Shown piece by piece: positions 25,555-34,737 of a stretch of DNA of 37,160 nucleotides. The stretch covers positions 1 to 37,160 of the forward strand of contig PAZU01000002.1 in NCBI GenBank assembly GCA_002715725.1. The letters are read 5' to 3'. Numbering within the stretch: the stretch's first letter is position 1; every line of letters starts with the position of its first letter. The notes beneath the pieces are model-generated. The model did no database searches. It worked only from the letters and a program-made list of their open reading frames with translations, and had not been told where the DNA came from. The position numbers and the translations under genes were made by a program. The DNA is from Methanobacteriota archaeon. GTDB taxonomy: Archaea > Thermoplasmatota > Poseidoniia > Poseidoniales > Poseidoniaceae.

Positions 25555-26274
25555 TCAACTTATTGTGAATCTTTGATCCTCAGCACTCCAAAGGATAGGA
25601 GAGTATCCCAGTCTGTGATGAGTATGACGCATCTTGATGACACCGAGTTTTCTAGTTATCTCGTCACCAGTACGTTCCATTGTAAGGTGCATAACTCCGT
25701 CTGAAAGATAATCCTCTACGCCATATTCACCGAATTGCTTGTGGTCTTCACCAGTCATTTCACAGATAAAGAATGAAGTTAATTCTAAGCGTCGGCATGC
25801 TTCGAACAATCTGAAAATTTCATCACGTGGGTTTTCCATCTTTGTTAGAGTGAAGAAGGCTCCCAATGAGTCGAAAACTAGCAACTCGAATCCAATCGAT
25901 TGTCGGTATGATGTTAATTGCTTGATCAATTGTCCCATCCAATCGATTCTGTTACTCATTCCTTGCTCATCTAATTGAACACGTAAATCGGAGAGGTCGA
26001 TAATTGCGATTCTGTTGCGAACTCTTGGGTCGTCGACATTCATTCCCATGTTTGACATGTGTGAGCGAAGAGAATCCTTTCCTTGCTCTAAAGTGACATA
26101 GATACCACTGGTTTCACCGTACAGTACAGCGTTATACAATAGAGAAAAGGTAACTGAAGATTTCATTGCACCTGACTGACCGGCCACAATACAAATGTGT
26201 CCTTGAGGTATTCCACCCTGCATGTTTTCGTCCAATCCTGCGATGTGTGTTGGAATCCTTTCGATGTCACTCAC
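25555..26274 (-). CDS. KaiC/RecA-like single-domain ATPase
   Basis: A RecA-fold ATPase of the KaiC-like type common in archaea, role unknown (often signalling or motility related). The start RIPTHIAGLDENMQGGIPQGHICIVAGQSGAMKSS is typical: target-sensing helix, then the P-loop. The P-loop GQSGAMKSS has Met where most have Gly before the Lys (residues 32-39), a noted deviation. Walker B is FELLVFDSLGAFF. GVEDYLSDGVMHL and RKLGVIKMRHTHH are further KaiC-family marks (the latter resembles the arm after the central beta-sheet). At 239 aa it has a single domain. It is divergent from the Maf-like gene, and its stop codon directly abuts the glmS stop (TGATCA). Confidence 0.85.
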   Translation of the reverse strand: MSDIERIPTHIAGLDENMQGGIPQGHICIVAGQSGAMKSSVTFSLLYNAVLYGETSGIYVTLEQGKDSLRSHMSNMGMNVDDPRVRNRIAIIDLSDLRVQLDEQGMSNRIDWMGQLIKQLTSYRQSIGFELLVFDSLGAFFTLTKMENPRDEIFRLFEACRRLELTSFFICEMTGEDHKQFGEYGVEDYLSDGVMHLTMERTGDEITRKLGVIKMRHTHHRLGYSPILWSAEDQRFTIS

Positions 26275-26337
26275 GTCGTCTCACCGTTCGGGTGTAATAG
26301 CGATGCTCTCTTCAAGGTGACCCCCAAACCGACTGTT

Positions 26338-26889
26338 ATGGGAATATGGTTAGCAAGCGCTTCTGAGCGACGCGCACAGATTCTCGATGATAGGTTTGGA
26401 CCGATTCATATCGAATCATTTTCTGGCGTGGATGAGACTCCACCATCCGGAACTGTACCATCACAAGTTCTTGCGATTTGTCGAAGGAAAAGCGAGGCTG
26501 TGCCTCCAAATCATGACTTCCAAGCTGTAGTTGTTGCAGATACTATGCTAGAAGACCCAGACGATCCAAATGTTGCAATTGGCAAGGCTAAAGATGAGTT
26601 ATCAGCAGCCTCGATGATTAAGCGCTTGTCAGGCAGACGCCACCAAGTTTGGTCTGCCACAGGCATTCAGATTTGTGGAGATTGGACATTCTTTGTCGAA
26701 AGTGCAGTTGTAGAGATTGATGAGCTGACTGTTGATGAGATTGCACATTTGATAGAGAGCGGTTCTTGGGTTGGAAAGGCTGGTTCTTACGATTTAGCAG
26801 GTGAGATGGGCAATCATGCCCGTTTAGTTGATGGTGATGAATTAGCAGTGCTAGGTTTCGCACCTAGTGCGCTACGATTGCTTGATTAG
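26338..26889 (+). CDS. Maf-like nucleotide pyrophosphatase
   Basis: Family members hydrolyse non-standard or selected nucleoside triphosphates to monophosphates, a house-cleaning role. Seen: the N-terminal GIWLASASERRAQIL with the Maf-specific S-x-S-x-R-R arrangement, AVVVADTMLEDP with the catalytic Asp region, and ASMIKRLSGRRHQVWSATGI followed by VGKAGSYDLAGEMG (Maf proteins typically have GKAGAYGIQG here). The ORF track begins at 26197 and runs across the promoter region of the divergent gene; I chose ATG 26338, which gives 183 aa and places the first strand at the N-terminus as in the family. Confidence 0.85.
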   Translation: MGIWLASASERRAQILDDRFGPIHIESFSGVDETPPSGTVPSQVLAICRRKSEAVPPNHDFQAVVVADTMLEDPDDPNVAIGKAKDELSAASMIKRLSGRRHQVWSATGIQICGDWTFFVESAVVEIDELTVDEIAHLIESGSWVGKAGSYDLAGEMGNHARLVDGDELAVLGFAPSALRLLD

Positions 26890-26950
26890 TTTTCTTCACA
26901 GTATCTAGGACCTTGTTCTTGGAAGGCTATCTAAAAGTTTGAATTCTAAA
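26890..26950. terminator. Probable bidirectional termination region between maf-like and sepF-like genes
   Basis: This 61-base gap between convergent genes holds T-rich runs in both senses: TTTTCTT just after the maf-like stop on plus and CTTTTAG on minus. A small CCTT...AAGG inverted repeat lies in the middle. Archaeal terminators are T-rich and usually need no hairpin. It is the only convergent pair here with spacing. Confidence 0.35.
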
Positions 26951-27565
26951 TTACATTAACAATGGAATTAATCCTAAATCATTCTTCGAGACATCCATAG
27001 AAACATCGCTCCCTGGGAGAAGCAACAATTTGTCAGATTCATCCAATGCGAAGATGTCGATATTCATTTCATCGCCAATTTGCTTTAGAGATCTTCTACA
27101 AGCATTAGTTTGAGTATCCATGTGAATTAAACCGTTTAGGTCAACGATGATTGTGTCTCCTCTCATCACTCTATCCTGTATTTGTCGAAGCGGTAGGCGA
27201 TGCATTTTGTCTGGGACAACGTATCTAAGAGCCCTGTCTGGGAAATCAGTAGGCTTTGAAGAATAATTTGACAGGTCGTGGAATGCTTCACCATCAGGTG
27301 TTAGTGCCCCAGTCCAACCTTGGGGAACTGATGATGAGCGTCTTACAGGAGGGGGAATTTCGTAGGTGATATTCACCTGTTCATTTGTGGAATCAACTTT
27401 TGCAGGAGCCTCATCTGCAACTACAGGGTCATCTGGACTAACTAAAGTTAGTTGTTGACCGGGGGGTTCTTCTGCTTTCAGTTTCTTTTTCTTACTTCGC
27501 TTTACGCTTTCAGGCGTAGGCGCTTCCGGGTCCGGAAATCCAAAAAATTGCCAAAGTGTTCCCAT
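26951..27565 (-). CDS. sepF: SepF-like cell-division protein
   Basis: Archaeal SepF anchors FtsZ to the membrane during division. The C-terminal part matches the SepF (DUF552) core: RQIQDRVMRGDTIIVDLNGL, then a polymer-type helix (NACRRSLKQIGDEMNIDIFALDESDKLLLLPGSDV, residues about 154-187). The extreme N-terminus MGTLWQFFGF is amphipathic and fits the membrane-targeting helix of SepF. Between lie about 110 residues of charged, proline-rich linker, longer than usual. The length of 204 aa is within the archaeal range. It begins 13 bases after the second PKD surface protein gene, so it is probably co-transcribed with those envelope proteins. Start ATG 27565. Confidence 0.82.
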   Translation of the reverse strand: MGTLWQFFGFPDPEAPTPESVKRSKKKKLKAEEPPGQQLTLVSPDDPVVADEAPAKVDSTNEQVNITYEIPPPVRRSSSVPQGWTGALTPDGEAFHDLSNYSSKPTDFPDRALRYVVPDKMHRLPLRQIQDRVMRGDTIIVDLNGLIHMDTQTNACRRSLKQIGDEMNIDIFALDESDKLLLLPGSDVSMDVSKNDLGLIPLLM

Positions 27566-27578
27566 CTTTTCTCACTGC

Positions 27579-30500
27579 TCATAGGTCTAAGTCGTCTAGT
27601 AGATCGGCTAAGGCCTGCGATGCAGGGGACGGTGCTGGTTCTTGAACCATCGTCTTATCGAGTAGTGAAGGAGCAGGTTCTGTAGAGGTTTGTACTGGCT
27701 CCGGATTGTATACAGGTGCAGGTTGCTGAACTTGGTATTCTGGCTGTGCAGGTTGAGCGTAAGTCTCAACCGGAGCAGGCGGGAGAGTTGCAAGGTATTG
27801 TTCACCATAATACGCCCATTGTTCCATAGTCCAACCTTCGGGTAGACCGGTTGCAGGAATTGGTGGACCGCTGTTGACAGGTTCTGGTGCTGCTTCTACA
27901 GGTTCTGGTGGTGCTGCTACTGTAGTTGGGCTTTCTCCCCATCCGTAATCTGGCGTTTGCGTAGTTTCGTAAGGAACGGTATCCGATTCTCTTCCTCTGA
28001 GCAATAATACTGCTACTAGAACGATTATCACAATTCCTAATGCGCCACCAATAGCCGTGGAAGTAGTCATGCCAAACAAGCCTTCAGCTGGCTTTTCTTT
28101 GACCTCTACCAATACTGATGCTGTGCTTGATTTTCCGTCGTCATCGCTTACAGTCAAATTGACGAAGTATTTGCCTGGCTTGTCGAATTTAATTGTGAAG
28201 TTTTCACCAAAACCATCCTGAGTAGCACCTGCAGTATTCGGGTCGTCCCAAATAAATTGCAGGCTACTTCTATCGGTTGGAGAATCGGTAGATTCTTCAC
28301 CGTTGAAAGTGATTGATTCGCCTTCAGTGATTACAAAGCCACCTTCTGGCACAAAGATACTTGCTGCTGGAGGGCGATTAACAATAGTCACGTCAATCGA
28401 AAACGAATCGGTTGCATTATCGTCATCCCATACATTAGCAGTGATAGTTCGCAATCCCGGTGTTGTCCATGAATATACCAAATCAGGCCCTTGTACGTCA
28501 CAGTCATCGGTTGGAATTCCATTCTCATCAGAATCGATTGAGACGATTAAATCCCAGCAGTACATCAATTCATCTTGGTCTGCTAAATCAGTTGCATAAG
28601 CACTCAAGTTGATGACTTCATCTTCAAACAGTGCTTGCTGTGCTGGCAGAGCATCTAGTACTGGATCGATATTGTTAACTCTAACATACCCAAGTACATC
28701 CATACTGGTCACACCATCATCATCAATAGCGAATGCACGCACAGTGTGAATCCCAGAGGTTCCCCACGATGCAGTAATTGCTGAATTAGGCCCAGAGGTT
28801 GTAACGGTCCAATTCTGGTCCATCTCATCTGGATACCATGTAATTAGCAATCCTTCTCTGTCCGACAATGTGTCGTTACCATCGATTTCGAGAGTCGCCA
28901 AGACATCTTCATCGATGTCCCAAGTACCATCCTCGCCTGCAAGATATGGGATTCCATCGATTGAGAATCGCATTTCACCGATTGTTGGTGCGACATTCAT
29001 CACCTCATAGGTGATGGTGTCTGTAGTAGTTGCATTGTCATCATCTGTGACAACTACATCGATTGTGAATGTTCCTTCTTCTTCAGGAGAGAAGGTACAG
29101 TAAGGGCCGTACAATCCTTCTTGACAAGCACTTTCCGGCCATGAAATCGTGACATACTGCCCCTCTGGAGAGACCGTATCGATGTCACCACTATCTGTTG
29201 CATTGAAGGTAATCGGTTGCCCAGCATAAACAGCAGGTGTAGTAGTTGTAAGGTTCACATATGGGTCACGGTTTAGCACTGTGGCGTTCATTACCATGTG
29301 AATCTCATCAAGTTCATCATCCACCAGAACCAGCTTGACTTCCCAATCACCATCATCTACCCATGACCAGTTGGCCATACATGATGTAGAGTCAATATAC
29401 TCAGTACGAATTCCATCTTGAATCTCAAAGTAACACTCGACAGGACCTCCGTCTACGTCATAAGATGCTGATGCGTCTATGGTTACATTCTCAAAGGTGT
29501 ATACATTGTCTGCAAGTGTCATCAGTGCGACAGGCATTCTGCCGATGAAGATATCAAGTGAAGCGAAATTATTGGTTCTGTTTGCATCTGCAGTGACAAT
29601 CTCATCCGGGTCTACGACAAACGAAAGAGTTTGAATGCCGATTGATGCACCGGTAGGGACGGTCCAATTAACGTCAACTCTGCCTTCAGAATATGGCGCC
29701 AATGCGGGTAAATTTCCTCTTATTGTGGCACCGTCAGGAGTTGTAATCTCCATCTCAGTGGCTGGCGAAGTTAGGACTCCTCTGTTTTGTGCAGGGACTG
29801 AGAAGTGTATGCTATCTCCAGGTAGTGCATTATATCCACTGGCTTGATTGAGAACTGTTGAATCGTTTCCTCTAGTTCTAGTTACAATCATTGATTCTGG
29901 TTGTGCGATTAAATCTACTCCAACTACGGATAGGTCCATCACAATCGTGGCAGCGCCAACGATTTTACTTACAGGGTCCCAAATGATTACACCATTACTA
30001 GTCCAATCATCGGACGCAGGAGATGAATCTTGGAAGTATCCGACATCAAGATCTGGAGTCACTTCGCCGTTACTATCAGTTGTTAAACTCATTACAGTGC
30101 CGTCAGATTCGTATCTTAGCTGTAAATTCGTACCTACTTCGTCATTGCCATTAACAGTCATGTGGCCTAAAATTTCCTCAGTCGCATTTGGCAAAATCGC
30201 AACAAATTCTGGCGTGACTTCGATATTGGTGTTTCTAATTCCAGGGGATGAAGCAATGTCTACTCCACCTGAGTCAGTCGGTGTGTATGTTTTCAATTTC
30301 CAATCGATTTGGAATCCAGCGGGATTGATTATTCTGTACCAAGCATAAGACCTGACTGCTGGGCAATACCACTCAAAACCTCCCGGTGAGCCTGTATTAT
30401 TCCAGTTGTTTACTTTGTATGAATCAGAGCAGCCGGTATAATCTACACCAGATCCATCTTCTAGAGGTTCACCATCAGATGTGACCTGATAGGTTGTATT

Positions 30501-31163
30501 ATCCTCTACGTATGGAGTGTCAAATGAGGTGGGGTCGAAGTAATCAGAAGAACCGGTTACATTTGTTCCAGAGTCGTATGTGCTAGTCCACTGGTCTCCA
30601 GTTCTTAGCGGGAAATCATACTTCTCTCTTGGGGGTTCATACACGGTTGCAAATGTAATATCAGCCAGAGTCGTAGTCAAGAAACCTATGTTGAACAGTG
30701 CGAACTTAACGTCCAAGGTGAACTCGGAATCCCACATAGAAAGGTCATTTGCTCTTATGATGTCGGTTCCATCATATTCTATGTCTAATTTTCCAGTTTG
30801 GCCTTCCAATGTAGCACCACTGTTTCCTGAAGTAAACTCGCCCTCAACGTCTAGTTCGTAAACTAGGGTTTGAGTTCCTTGGATTGTTTCAAATCTGATA
30901 TCTACAACTTCCATAGTTGTATCACCTGTTAGGGTGTTCAAGGATGCAGAAACGTTAGCTTGCTGGATTAGTTGGGCAACATCGAATTGGGTCTCATACA
31001 CCCATTTGTCACCGATTCGCCATGTAGGAACATCGTGTACACCATTGTTCTCTTCACTGAATTTGGCGGATTCAGGAGCATCTAATTCTTCTAAAATCGA
31101 GAGAGGCCCATACGCCGTCATTAGTATGATGATAAAGATGGGAATTGCTCTTCGCATGCACAT
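27579..31163 (-). CDS. PKD/CARDB-domain surface protein, membrane anchored (paralogue 1)
   Basis: A large secreted protein. The signal peptide (RRAIPIFIIILMTAYGPL) starts at ATG 31163, or at ATG 31157. The first about 300 residues contain the conserved opening TWRIGDKWVY and later YDFPLRTGDQW, a domain shared with the next gene. Then come a CARDB-like segment (YSEGRVDVNWTVP, near residue 490) and about four PKD-like beta domains (for example DASASYDVDGGPVECYFEIQ; FNGEESTDSPTDRSSLQFIWDD). Well over a dozen N-x-S/T sequons occur. Near 1045-1066 a membrane helix (IGGALGIVIIVLVAVLLL) is followed by a Pro/Glu/Ala tail, in which GLPEGWTMEQWAYYGEQYL appears. Probably an exposed envelope or adhesion protein. 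It lies 12 bases after its paralogue, so the pair looks like a tandem duplication. Confidence 0.88.
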   Translation of the reverse strand: MCMRRAIPIFIIILMTAYGPLSILEELDAPESAKFSEENNGVHDVPTWRIGDKWVYETQFDVAQLIQQANVSASLNTLTGDTTMEVVDIRFETIQGTQTLVYELDVEGEFTSGNSGATLEGQTGKLDIEYDGTDIIRANDLSMWDSEFTLDVKFALFNIGFLTTTLADITFATVYEPPREKYDFPLRTGDQWTSTYDSGTNVTGSSDYFDPTSFDTPYVEDNTTYQVTSDGEPLEDGSGVDYTGCSDSYKVNNWNNTGSPGGFEWYCPAVRSYAWYRIINPAGFQIDWKLKTYTPTDSGGVDIASSPGIRNTNIEVTPEFVAILPNATEEILGHMTVNGNDEVGTNLQLRYESDGTVMSLTTDSNGEVTPDLDVGYFQDSSPASDDWTSNGVIIWDPVSKIVGAATIVMDLSVVGVDLIAQPESMIVTRTRGNDSTVLNQASGYNALPGDSIHFSVPAQNRGVLTSPATEMEITTPDGATIRGNLPALAPYSEGRVDVNWTVPTGASIGIQTLSFVVDPDEIVTADANRTNNFASLDIFIGRMPVALMTLADNVYTFENVTIDASASYDVDGGPVECYFEIQDGIRTEYIDSTSCMANWSWVDDGDWEVKLVLVDDELDEIHMVMNATVLNRDPYVNLTTTTPAVYAGQPITFNATDSGDIDTVSPEGQYVTISWPESACQEGLYGPYCTFSPEEEGTFTIDVVVTDDDNATTTDTITYEVMNVAPTIGEMRFSIDGIPYLAGEDGTWDIDEDVLATLEIDGNDTLSDREGLLITWYPDEMDQNWTVTTSGPNSAITASWGTSGIHTVRAFAIDDDGVTSMDVLGYVRVNNIDPVLDALPAQQALFEDEVINLSAYATDLADQDELMYCWDLIVSIDSDENGIPTDDCDVQGPDLVYSWTTPGLRTITANVWDDDNATDSFSIDVTIVNRPPAASIFVPEGGFVITEGESITFNGEESTDSPTDRSSLQFIWDDPNTAGATQDGFGENFTIKFDKPGKYFVNLTVSDDDGKSSTASVLVEVKEKPAEGLFGMTTSTAIGGALGIVIIVLVAVLLLRGRESDTVPYETTQTPDYGWGESPTTVAAPPEPVEAAPEPVNSGPPIPATGLPEGWTMEQWAYYGEQYLATLPPAPVETYAQPAQPEYQVQQPAPVYNPEPVQTSTEPAPSLLDKTMVQEPAPSPASQALADLLDDLDL

Positions 31164-31175
31164 ACGAAGACATCA

Positions 31176-34100
31176 TCACATTTCATTCTGTCCTTCATCG
31201 GTTTGCTGCATTTCCAAGTACTGGTGACCATAATGCTGCCATTGGTCCATACTCCATCCCTCGGGTAGACCTTCATCCGGAACAGGAGTAATTTCAGAGG
31301 CGCTGTCTGTTTGCGATTGCTCAGAGTCCAAGCCTCCGAACATATCCATTGATGGCGCTTCAAGTGGCGCTTCAATCGTTGGAACATCATCATCATCCCA
31401 AACAGATTGCTTCTTTTTCTGACCCCGCTTCAATAAGAGGGCAATTCCGGCAATAACTAGTGCAATTAGCGTCAATTGAATGAACGGGTTTGCTTCTTCA
31501 CCGGTCAGTGATTGCGCAACTTCCTCGAAAGCAGTCATATCAGGAGAATCAACTTCGACAACCATAGTCTTACTACTAGGGTTCATAATTTCCTCGTCCC
31601 AAGCGATTACCTTAATTTTGAATTTTCCAGCGCGTGGGAATTTGTATTCAACAGTAGAACCTACCAAGTCGGCATCATTGTCCTTGATGCCGTCTCCATC
31701 GCTATCGGTTGAACAATCTACATCCCAAACTACCGTTAGATATTCACGATCGATTAGTGAATCCCTTGTTGGAGATGCGTCCAATGTAACTGTCTCCCCT
31801 GCAATGGCTTTGCTTGGAACATTTGCAAGAACAATTGGAGGTAGATTAAGAACGGTTATTGAGGCAGAAGAAGAGTTTCTAGCTCCATTATCATCAGTTG
31901 CATGGAATACAACATTGTATACTCCTGAGTTTTGCCAAGACCAAGTCAAATCAGTTCCTTCAACATCACAGTCATCATCTGCAGAACCGATTCCATCGGT
32001 ATCTGCTCCTGGGTCAACATCCCAGCAAACGATTAGTCCTTCCATGTCTGAAGAGGTGTCCCAAGCGACACCAGATAGGCTGACAGCCTGTCCTTCAGCA
32101 ACAGCCATAACTTCAGGTAATTCCTCAATTTGCGGCTCTAAGTTTTGGACATCAATCCAGCGCTCAACCCAGCCACTGTCGTATCCTTCCGAATCGATTG
32201 CTTTGACTAAAATAGTCTGCATCCCTGCATTTGTCCATACGGCAGGAACCCTTGATTCCCTACCATCAGTGCTAACTCCGAATGACCATTCATAACTTAG
32301 TCCAGATAAATCATCGATTGAATCTTCAGCCCTTGCGGATAGTTCGACAACTTGATCTTCTTGAATATGCCAAGTCATTTGTCCAGTTGTTTCGATTAAG
32401 TTGTCATTTTCATCCCACATTGCAACTGCAACATCATGCGGAGCAATGTTGGTGAATTCTATGTCAATGGTTGCATAGGTTTGATTGCCGTCATCATCTG
32501 TACCAACTGCAGTGAATGTGTGTAATCCTTCTTCCCACGCGGTAGTTGTACACACTCGGGTATAGTATCCTTCATCGCACTGAGCGTTTGGCCAGTGTAT
32601 GTCTACCAATCCTGGCCATGGGTCTTCTGAGTCTGAATCGTTAGCGAATACATACAGTGTTACAGGGTGTTCAACCTTGACTTGACTTCTTTGAGAAATA
32701 ATCGAAACACTAGGTGCGCGATTACGAATTTCTACTTCGAGTAATTCGGTTATTGAATCACTTTCTTCGTCTGTGACAGTGACATAGACTGAGTAAATAC
32801 CATCATCAATCCAAGTCCAATTGATAGAGCATCCACTCCGCATAATTTGTTGGTTGGCTGTAGAGCGTGTACCATCATCGAATTCAATATCGAAAATACA
32901 CCATACTTCTCCTCCATCTTCGTCGAATGAAGAGGAGGCGTCAACCAGAATTTTTTCATTTGTCCATGCTGTCAAATTTTGACCAACATATGTTGGAGCG
33001 CTGCCAATGAAAATCGGAAGAACTCCAACATCATTTGCAGAATCAGCATCGTTAGGATTCGATAGTTGACGGTCTACTTCCCACTGTATCGTTTTGTTGT
33101 CGATACTAGAATTAACGTCAACTAACCACTCAATCTCGAATATGTATTGCTCGTAAAGTGCCAGAGCAGGTAATGGCTCAGAAATTTCAAATCCATCTGG
33201 ATAAGTAATGTGTGTGATAGTTGGATTACTGGTGGTAATCCCACGGTTGTAAACCGGTAACTGGATAGTTAGATGGTCGCCGGGTAGAACATTGAATCCC
33301 GAAATAGTGTTCAGGGTAGTCAATTCACCGCTTCTGTTTCGCAAAATACTAGATCGTTCGTATGCGGCTACAAGATCAAGCCCAACGATATTTTCATCCA
33401 GTGTAATAGTCGCAACCCCATACATTCCCCCACTAGAAGCTACGATTCCATGGCTGGACCAATCGACTGTTGTCGCTGAAGTATCCGTGGCTTCTCCAAC
33501 TTGTACGATTGCCCACGCACTTCCATTTGCAGCGGTTACTGCTGTAGATGAGAATCCTTCAGCCTCATGCCTAATTTCTACGGTTTGACCTGGTTGTGGC
33601 GTTCCTGATGAGTCAGTAACATTGGCCCAAACTTCCACGGGAGTATTCAATGCAGTTATCGGAGTAGATAATTCTACATCTAGATTCATATTTCGATAAC
33701 CAGGGTTGGTGTTTGCAACAACTCCTGTAGAGGCAATAGGCATGTACTGTTTCAATCTGAAATCAATGACTAGACCAATGTCTTCCTCGGCATGAGACCA
33801 AGCGTAATTCCTTACTTCAGGACAGAACCATTCGTATGATGTTTCAGTACCATTGTCGTCATATGATTTTAGTTCATATGAAGCATTGCATCCACCATAT
33901 CCAATTTGTTCGCCAAGACTGTTGATAGGTTTGCCAACATCAGTAATCTCCCAATTTGTATGATTTGCGCCACTTGTTGGTTGTGGAAACGGCGTAATGT
34001 AGTCTGAAGAACCCGACCACGCGGTAGATGAAACATAGGATGTATTCCATGTCTCACCAATTCGTAGAGGGAAGTCGTAATTCTCACTCATCGGGTCATA

Positions 34101-34592
34101 AGTAGTAGTGATTGTGATATCTGCGATTTGTTGTGTTAATGATGAAATTCCGTATGGCACGTATCTGACATTAAGCGATAACTCTGTAGAGAGTTTGGCC
34201 AAGTCGGAGACTCTGCGAACTTCATCGACCTGATATTGAATGAATAGGTTTCCAGTATAACTTTCGAGAGTAACCCCTCCTTTGTCGAAATCAGCTTTAG
34301 ATGAGGTCTCGTAAACCAGAGTTGGTATACCGTCAATATCCACTTCGGACACCGCATCAACAGTTGTTGTTGCATCACCATTAATCGTACCAACTGCTGC
34401 ATCTACTCCAGCACTCTGGACTAGAACTGTGGGGTCGAAAGCGCCAGCATAAACCCACTTGTCACCCACTCTCCATGTGACAGTATCACTGACGCCAGGA
34501 TCTTCGCTGCCAATACCTCCCGCTTCTACTTGCGGAACCACAACTAATGTGGAAAGAAGCAGGATGACGGCCATCCCTATCTCTCGGCGCAT
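31176..34592 (-). CDS. PKD/CARDB-domain surface protein, membrane anchored (paralogue 2)
   Basis: First gene of the three-gene run. Signal peptide MRREIGMAVILLLSTLVVVP, with cleavage probably near VEAGG. The N-terminal domain repeats the pattern of the neighbour: TWRVGDKWVYAG, LVYETSSKADF, then ENYDFPLRIGETWNTSY. A CARDB-like stretch near 440-520 (LPVYNRGITTSNPTI) and several PKD-like domains follow (DASSSFDEDGGEVWCIFDIE). The last PKD repeats include acidic D-rich Ca2+-type loops (DCSTDSDGDGIKDND). A membrane helix near 1045 (IQLTLIALVIAGIALLL) precedes a short charged tail ending with GLPEGWSMDQWQHYGHQYL, the same motif as in paralogue 1. Promoter evidence: a TATA box about 26 bases upstream of ATG 34592. 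Sequons are frequent, as expected for a glycosylated surface protein. Confidence 0.88.
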   Translation of the reverse strand: MRREIGMAVILLLSTLVVVPQVEAGGIGSEDPGVSDTVTWRVGDKWVYAGAFDPTVLVQSAGVDAAVGTINGDATTTVDAVSEVDIDGIPTLVYETSSKADFDKGGVTLESYTGNLFIQYQVDEVRRVSDLAKLSTELSLNVRYVPYGISSLTQQIADITITTTYDPMSENYDFPLRIGETWNTSYVSSTAWSGSSDYITPFPQPTSGANHTNWEITDVGKPINSLGEQIGYGGCNASYELKSYDDNGTETSYEWFCPEVRNYAWSHAEEDIGLVIDFRLKQYMPIASTGVVANTNPGYRNMNLDVELSTPITALNTPVEVWANVTDSSGTPQPGQTVEIRHEAEGFSSTAVTAANGSAWAIVQVGEATDTSATTVDWSSHGIVASSGGMYGVATITLDENIVGLDLVAAYERSSILRNRSGELTTLNTISGFNVLPGDHLTIQLPVYNRGITTSNPTITHITYPDGFEISEPLPALALYEQYIFEIEWLVDVNSSIDNKTIQWEVDRQLSNPNDADSANDVGVLPIFIGSAPTYVGQNLTAWTNEKILVDASSSFDEDGGEVWCIFDIEFDDGTRSTANQQIMRSGCSINWTWIDDGIYSVYVTVTDEESDSITELLEVEIRNRAPSVSIISQRSQVKVEHPVTLYVFANDSDSEDPWPGLVDIHWPNAQCDEGYYTRVCTTTAWEEGLHTFTAVGTDDDGNQTYATIDIEFTNIAPHDVAVAMWDENDNLIETTGQMTWHIQEDQVVELSARAEDSIDDLSGLSYEWSFGVSTDGRESRVPAVWTNAGMQTILVKAIDSEGYDSGWVERWIDVQNLEPQIEELPEVMAVAEGQAVSLSGVAWDTSSDMEGLIVCWDVDPGADTDGIGSADDDCDVEGTDLTWSWQNSGVYNVVFHATDDNGARNSSSASITVLNLPPIVLANVPSKAIAGETVTLDASPTRDSLIDREYLTVVWDVDCSTDSDGDGIKDNDADLVGSTVEYKFPRAGKFKIKVIAWDEEIMNPSSKTMVVEVDSPDMTAFEEVAQSLTGEEANPFIQLTLIALVIAGIALLLKRGQKKKQSVWDDDDVPTIEAPLEAPSMDMFGGLDSEQSQTDSASEITPVPDEGLPEGWSMDQWQHYGHQYLEMQQTDEGQNEM

Positions 34593-34737
34593 GAATGCTT
34601 ATGAAAACGGGGAATAGATATAGATGCGGGCGGCAAGTAAACTTGAGGAAATGAATATTTTATCGTTAAATGTAATACATGACGCCATTTTGTATTTTCA
34701 GGCATAGACTCATGTCTAATGCCCAACTCGCCGAAAC
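34593..34737. other. Divergent intergenic region, about 145 bases (longest gap of the window)
   Basis: AT-rich spacer between the PKD-protein run and the DHH-cysDN run. It holds the TATA box of the minus run (see separate entry). For the plus run, two A/T-rich candidates exist (TATTTTAT near 34656 and TGTATTTTC near 34691), but neither has the 26-base spacing to ATG 34738, so the DHH transcript probably has a leader. I see no RNA gene or repeat. Confidence 0.6.
34613..34622 (-). promoter_or_regulatory. TATA-like box for the PKD surface-protein run
   Basis: On the minus strand TCTATATCTA is centred about 26 bases before the ATG at 34592, the position expected for a leaderless archaeal transcript. 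It is the clearest TATA box in the window. Confidence 0.6.

Noticed and set aside
26197-26337. N-terminal extension of the Maf-like ORF given by the track
   Set aside because: It crosses the start of the divergent KaiC-like gene, shows no conserved pattern, and the family begins with the LASASERR strand right after ATG 26338.
31215-31271. WW domain suggested by LPEGW in the surface-protein tails
   Set aside because: The first residues resemble a WW domain start, but the second conserved Trp and the Tyr-Tyr/Pro pattern at the right spacing are missing and the tail is too short in paralogue 2.
31480-32295. 271-aa plus-strand ORF inside the second PKD protein
   Set aside because: It is antisense to a well-supported gene, Ser/Thr/Pro-rich with no recognisable domain, as expected from reading the Asp/Ser-rich gene backwards.
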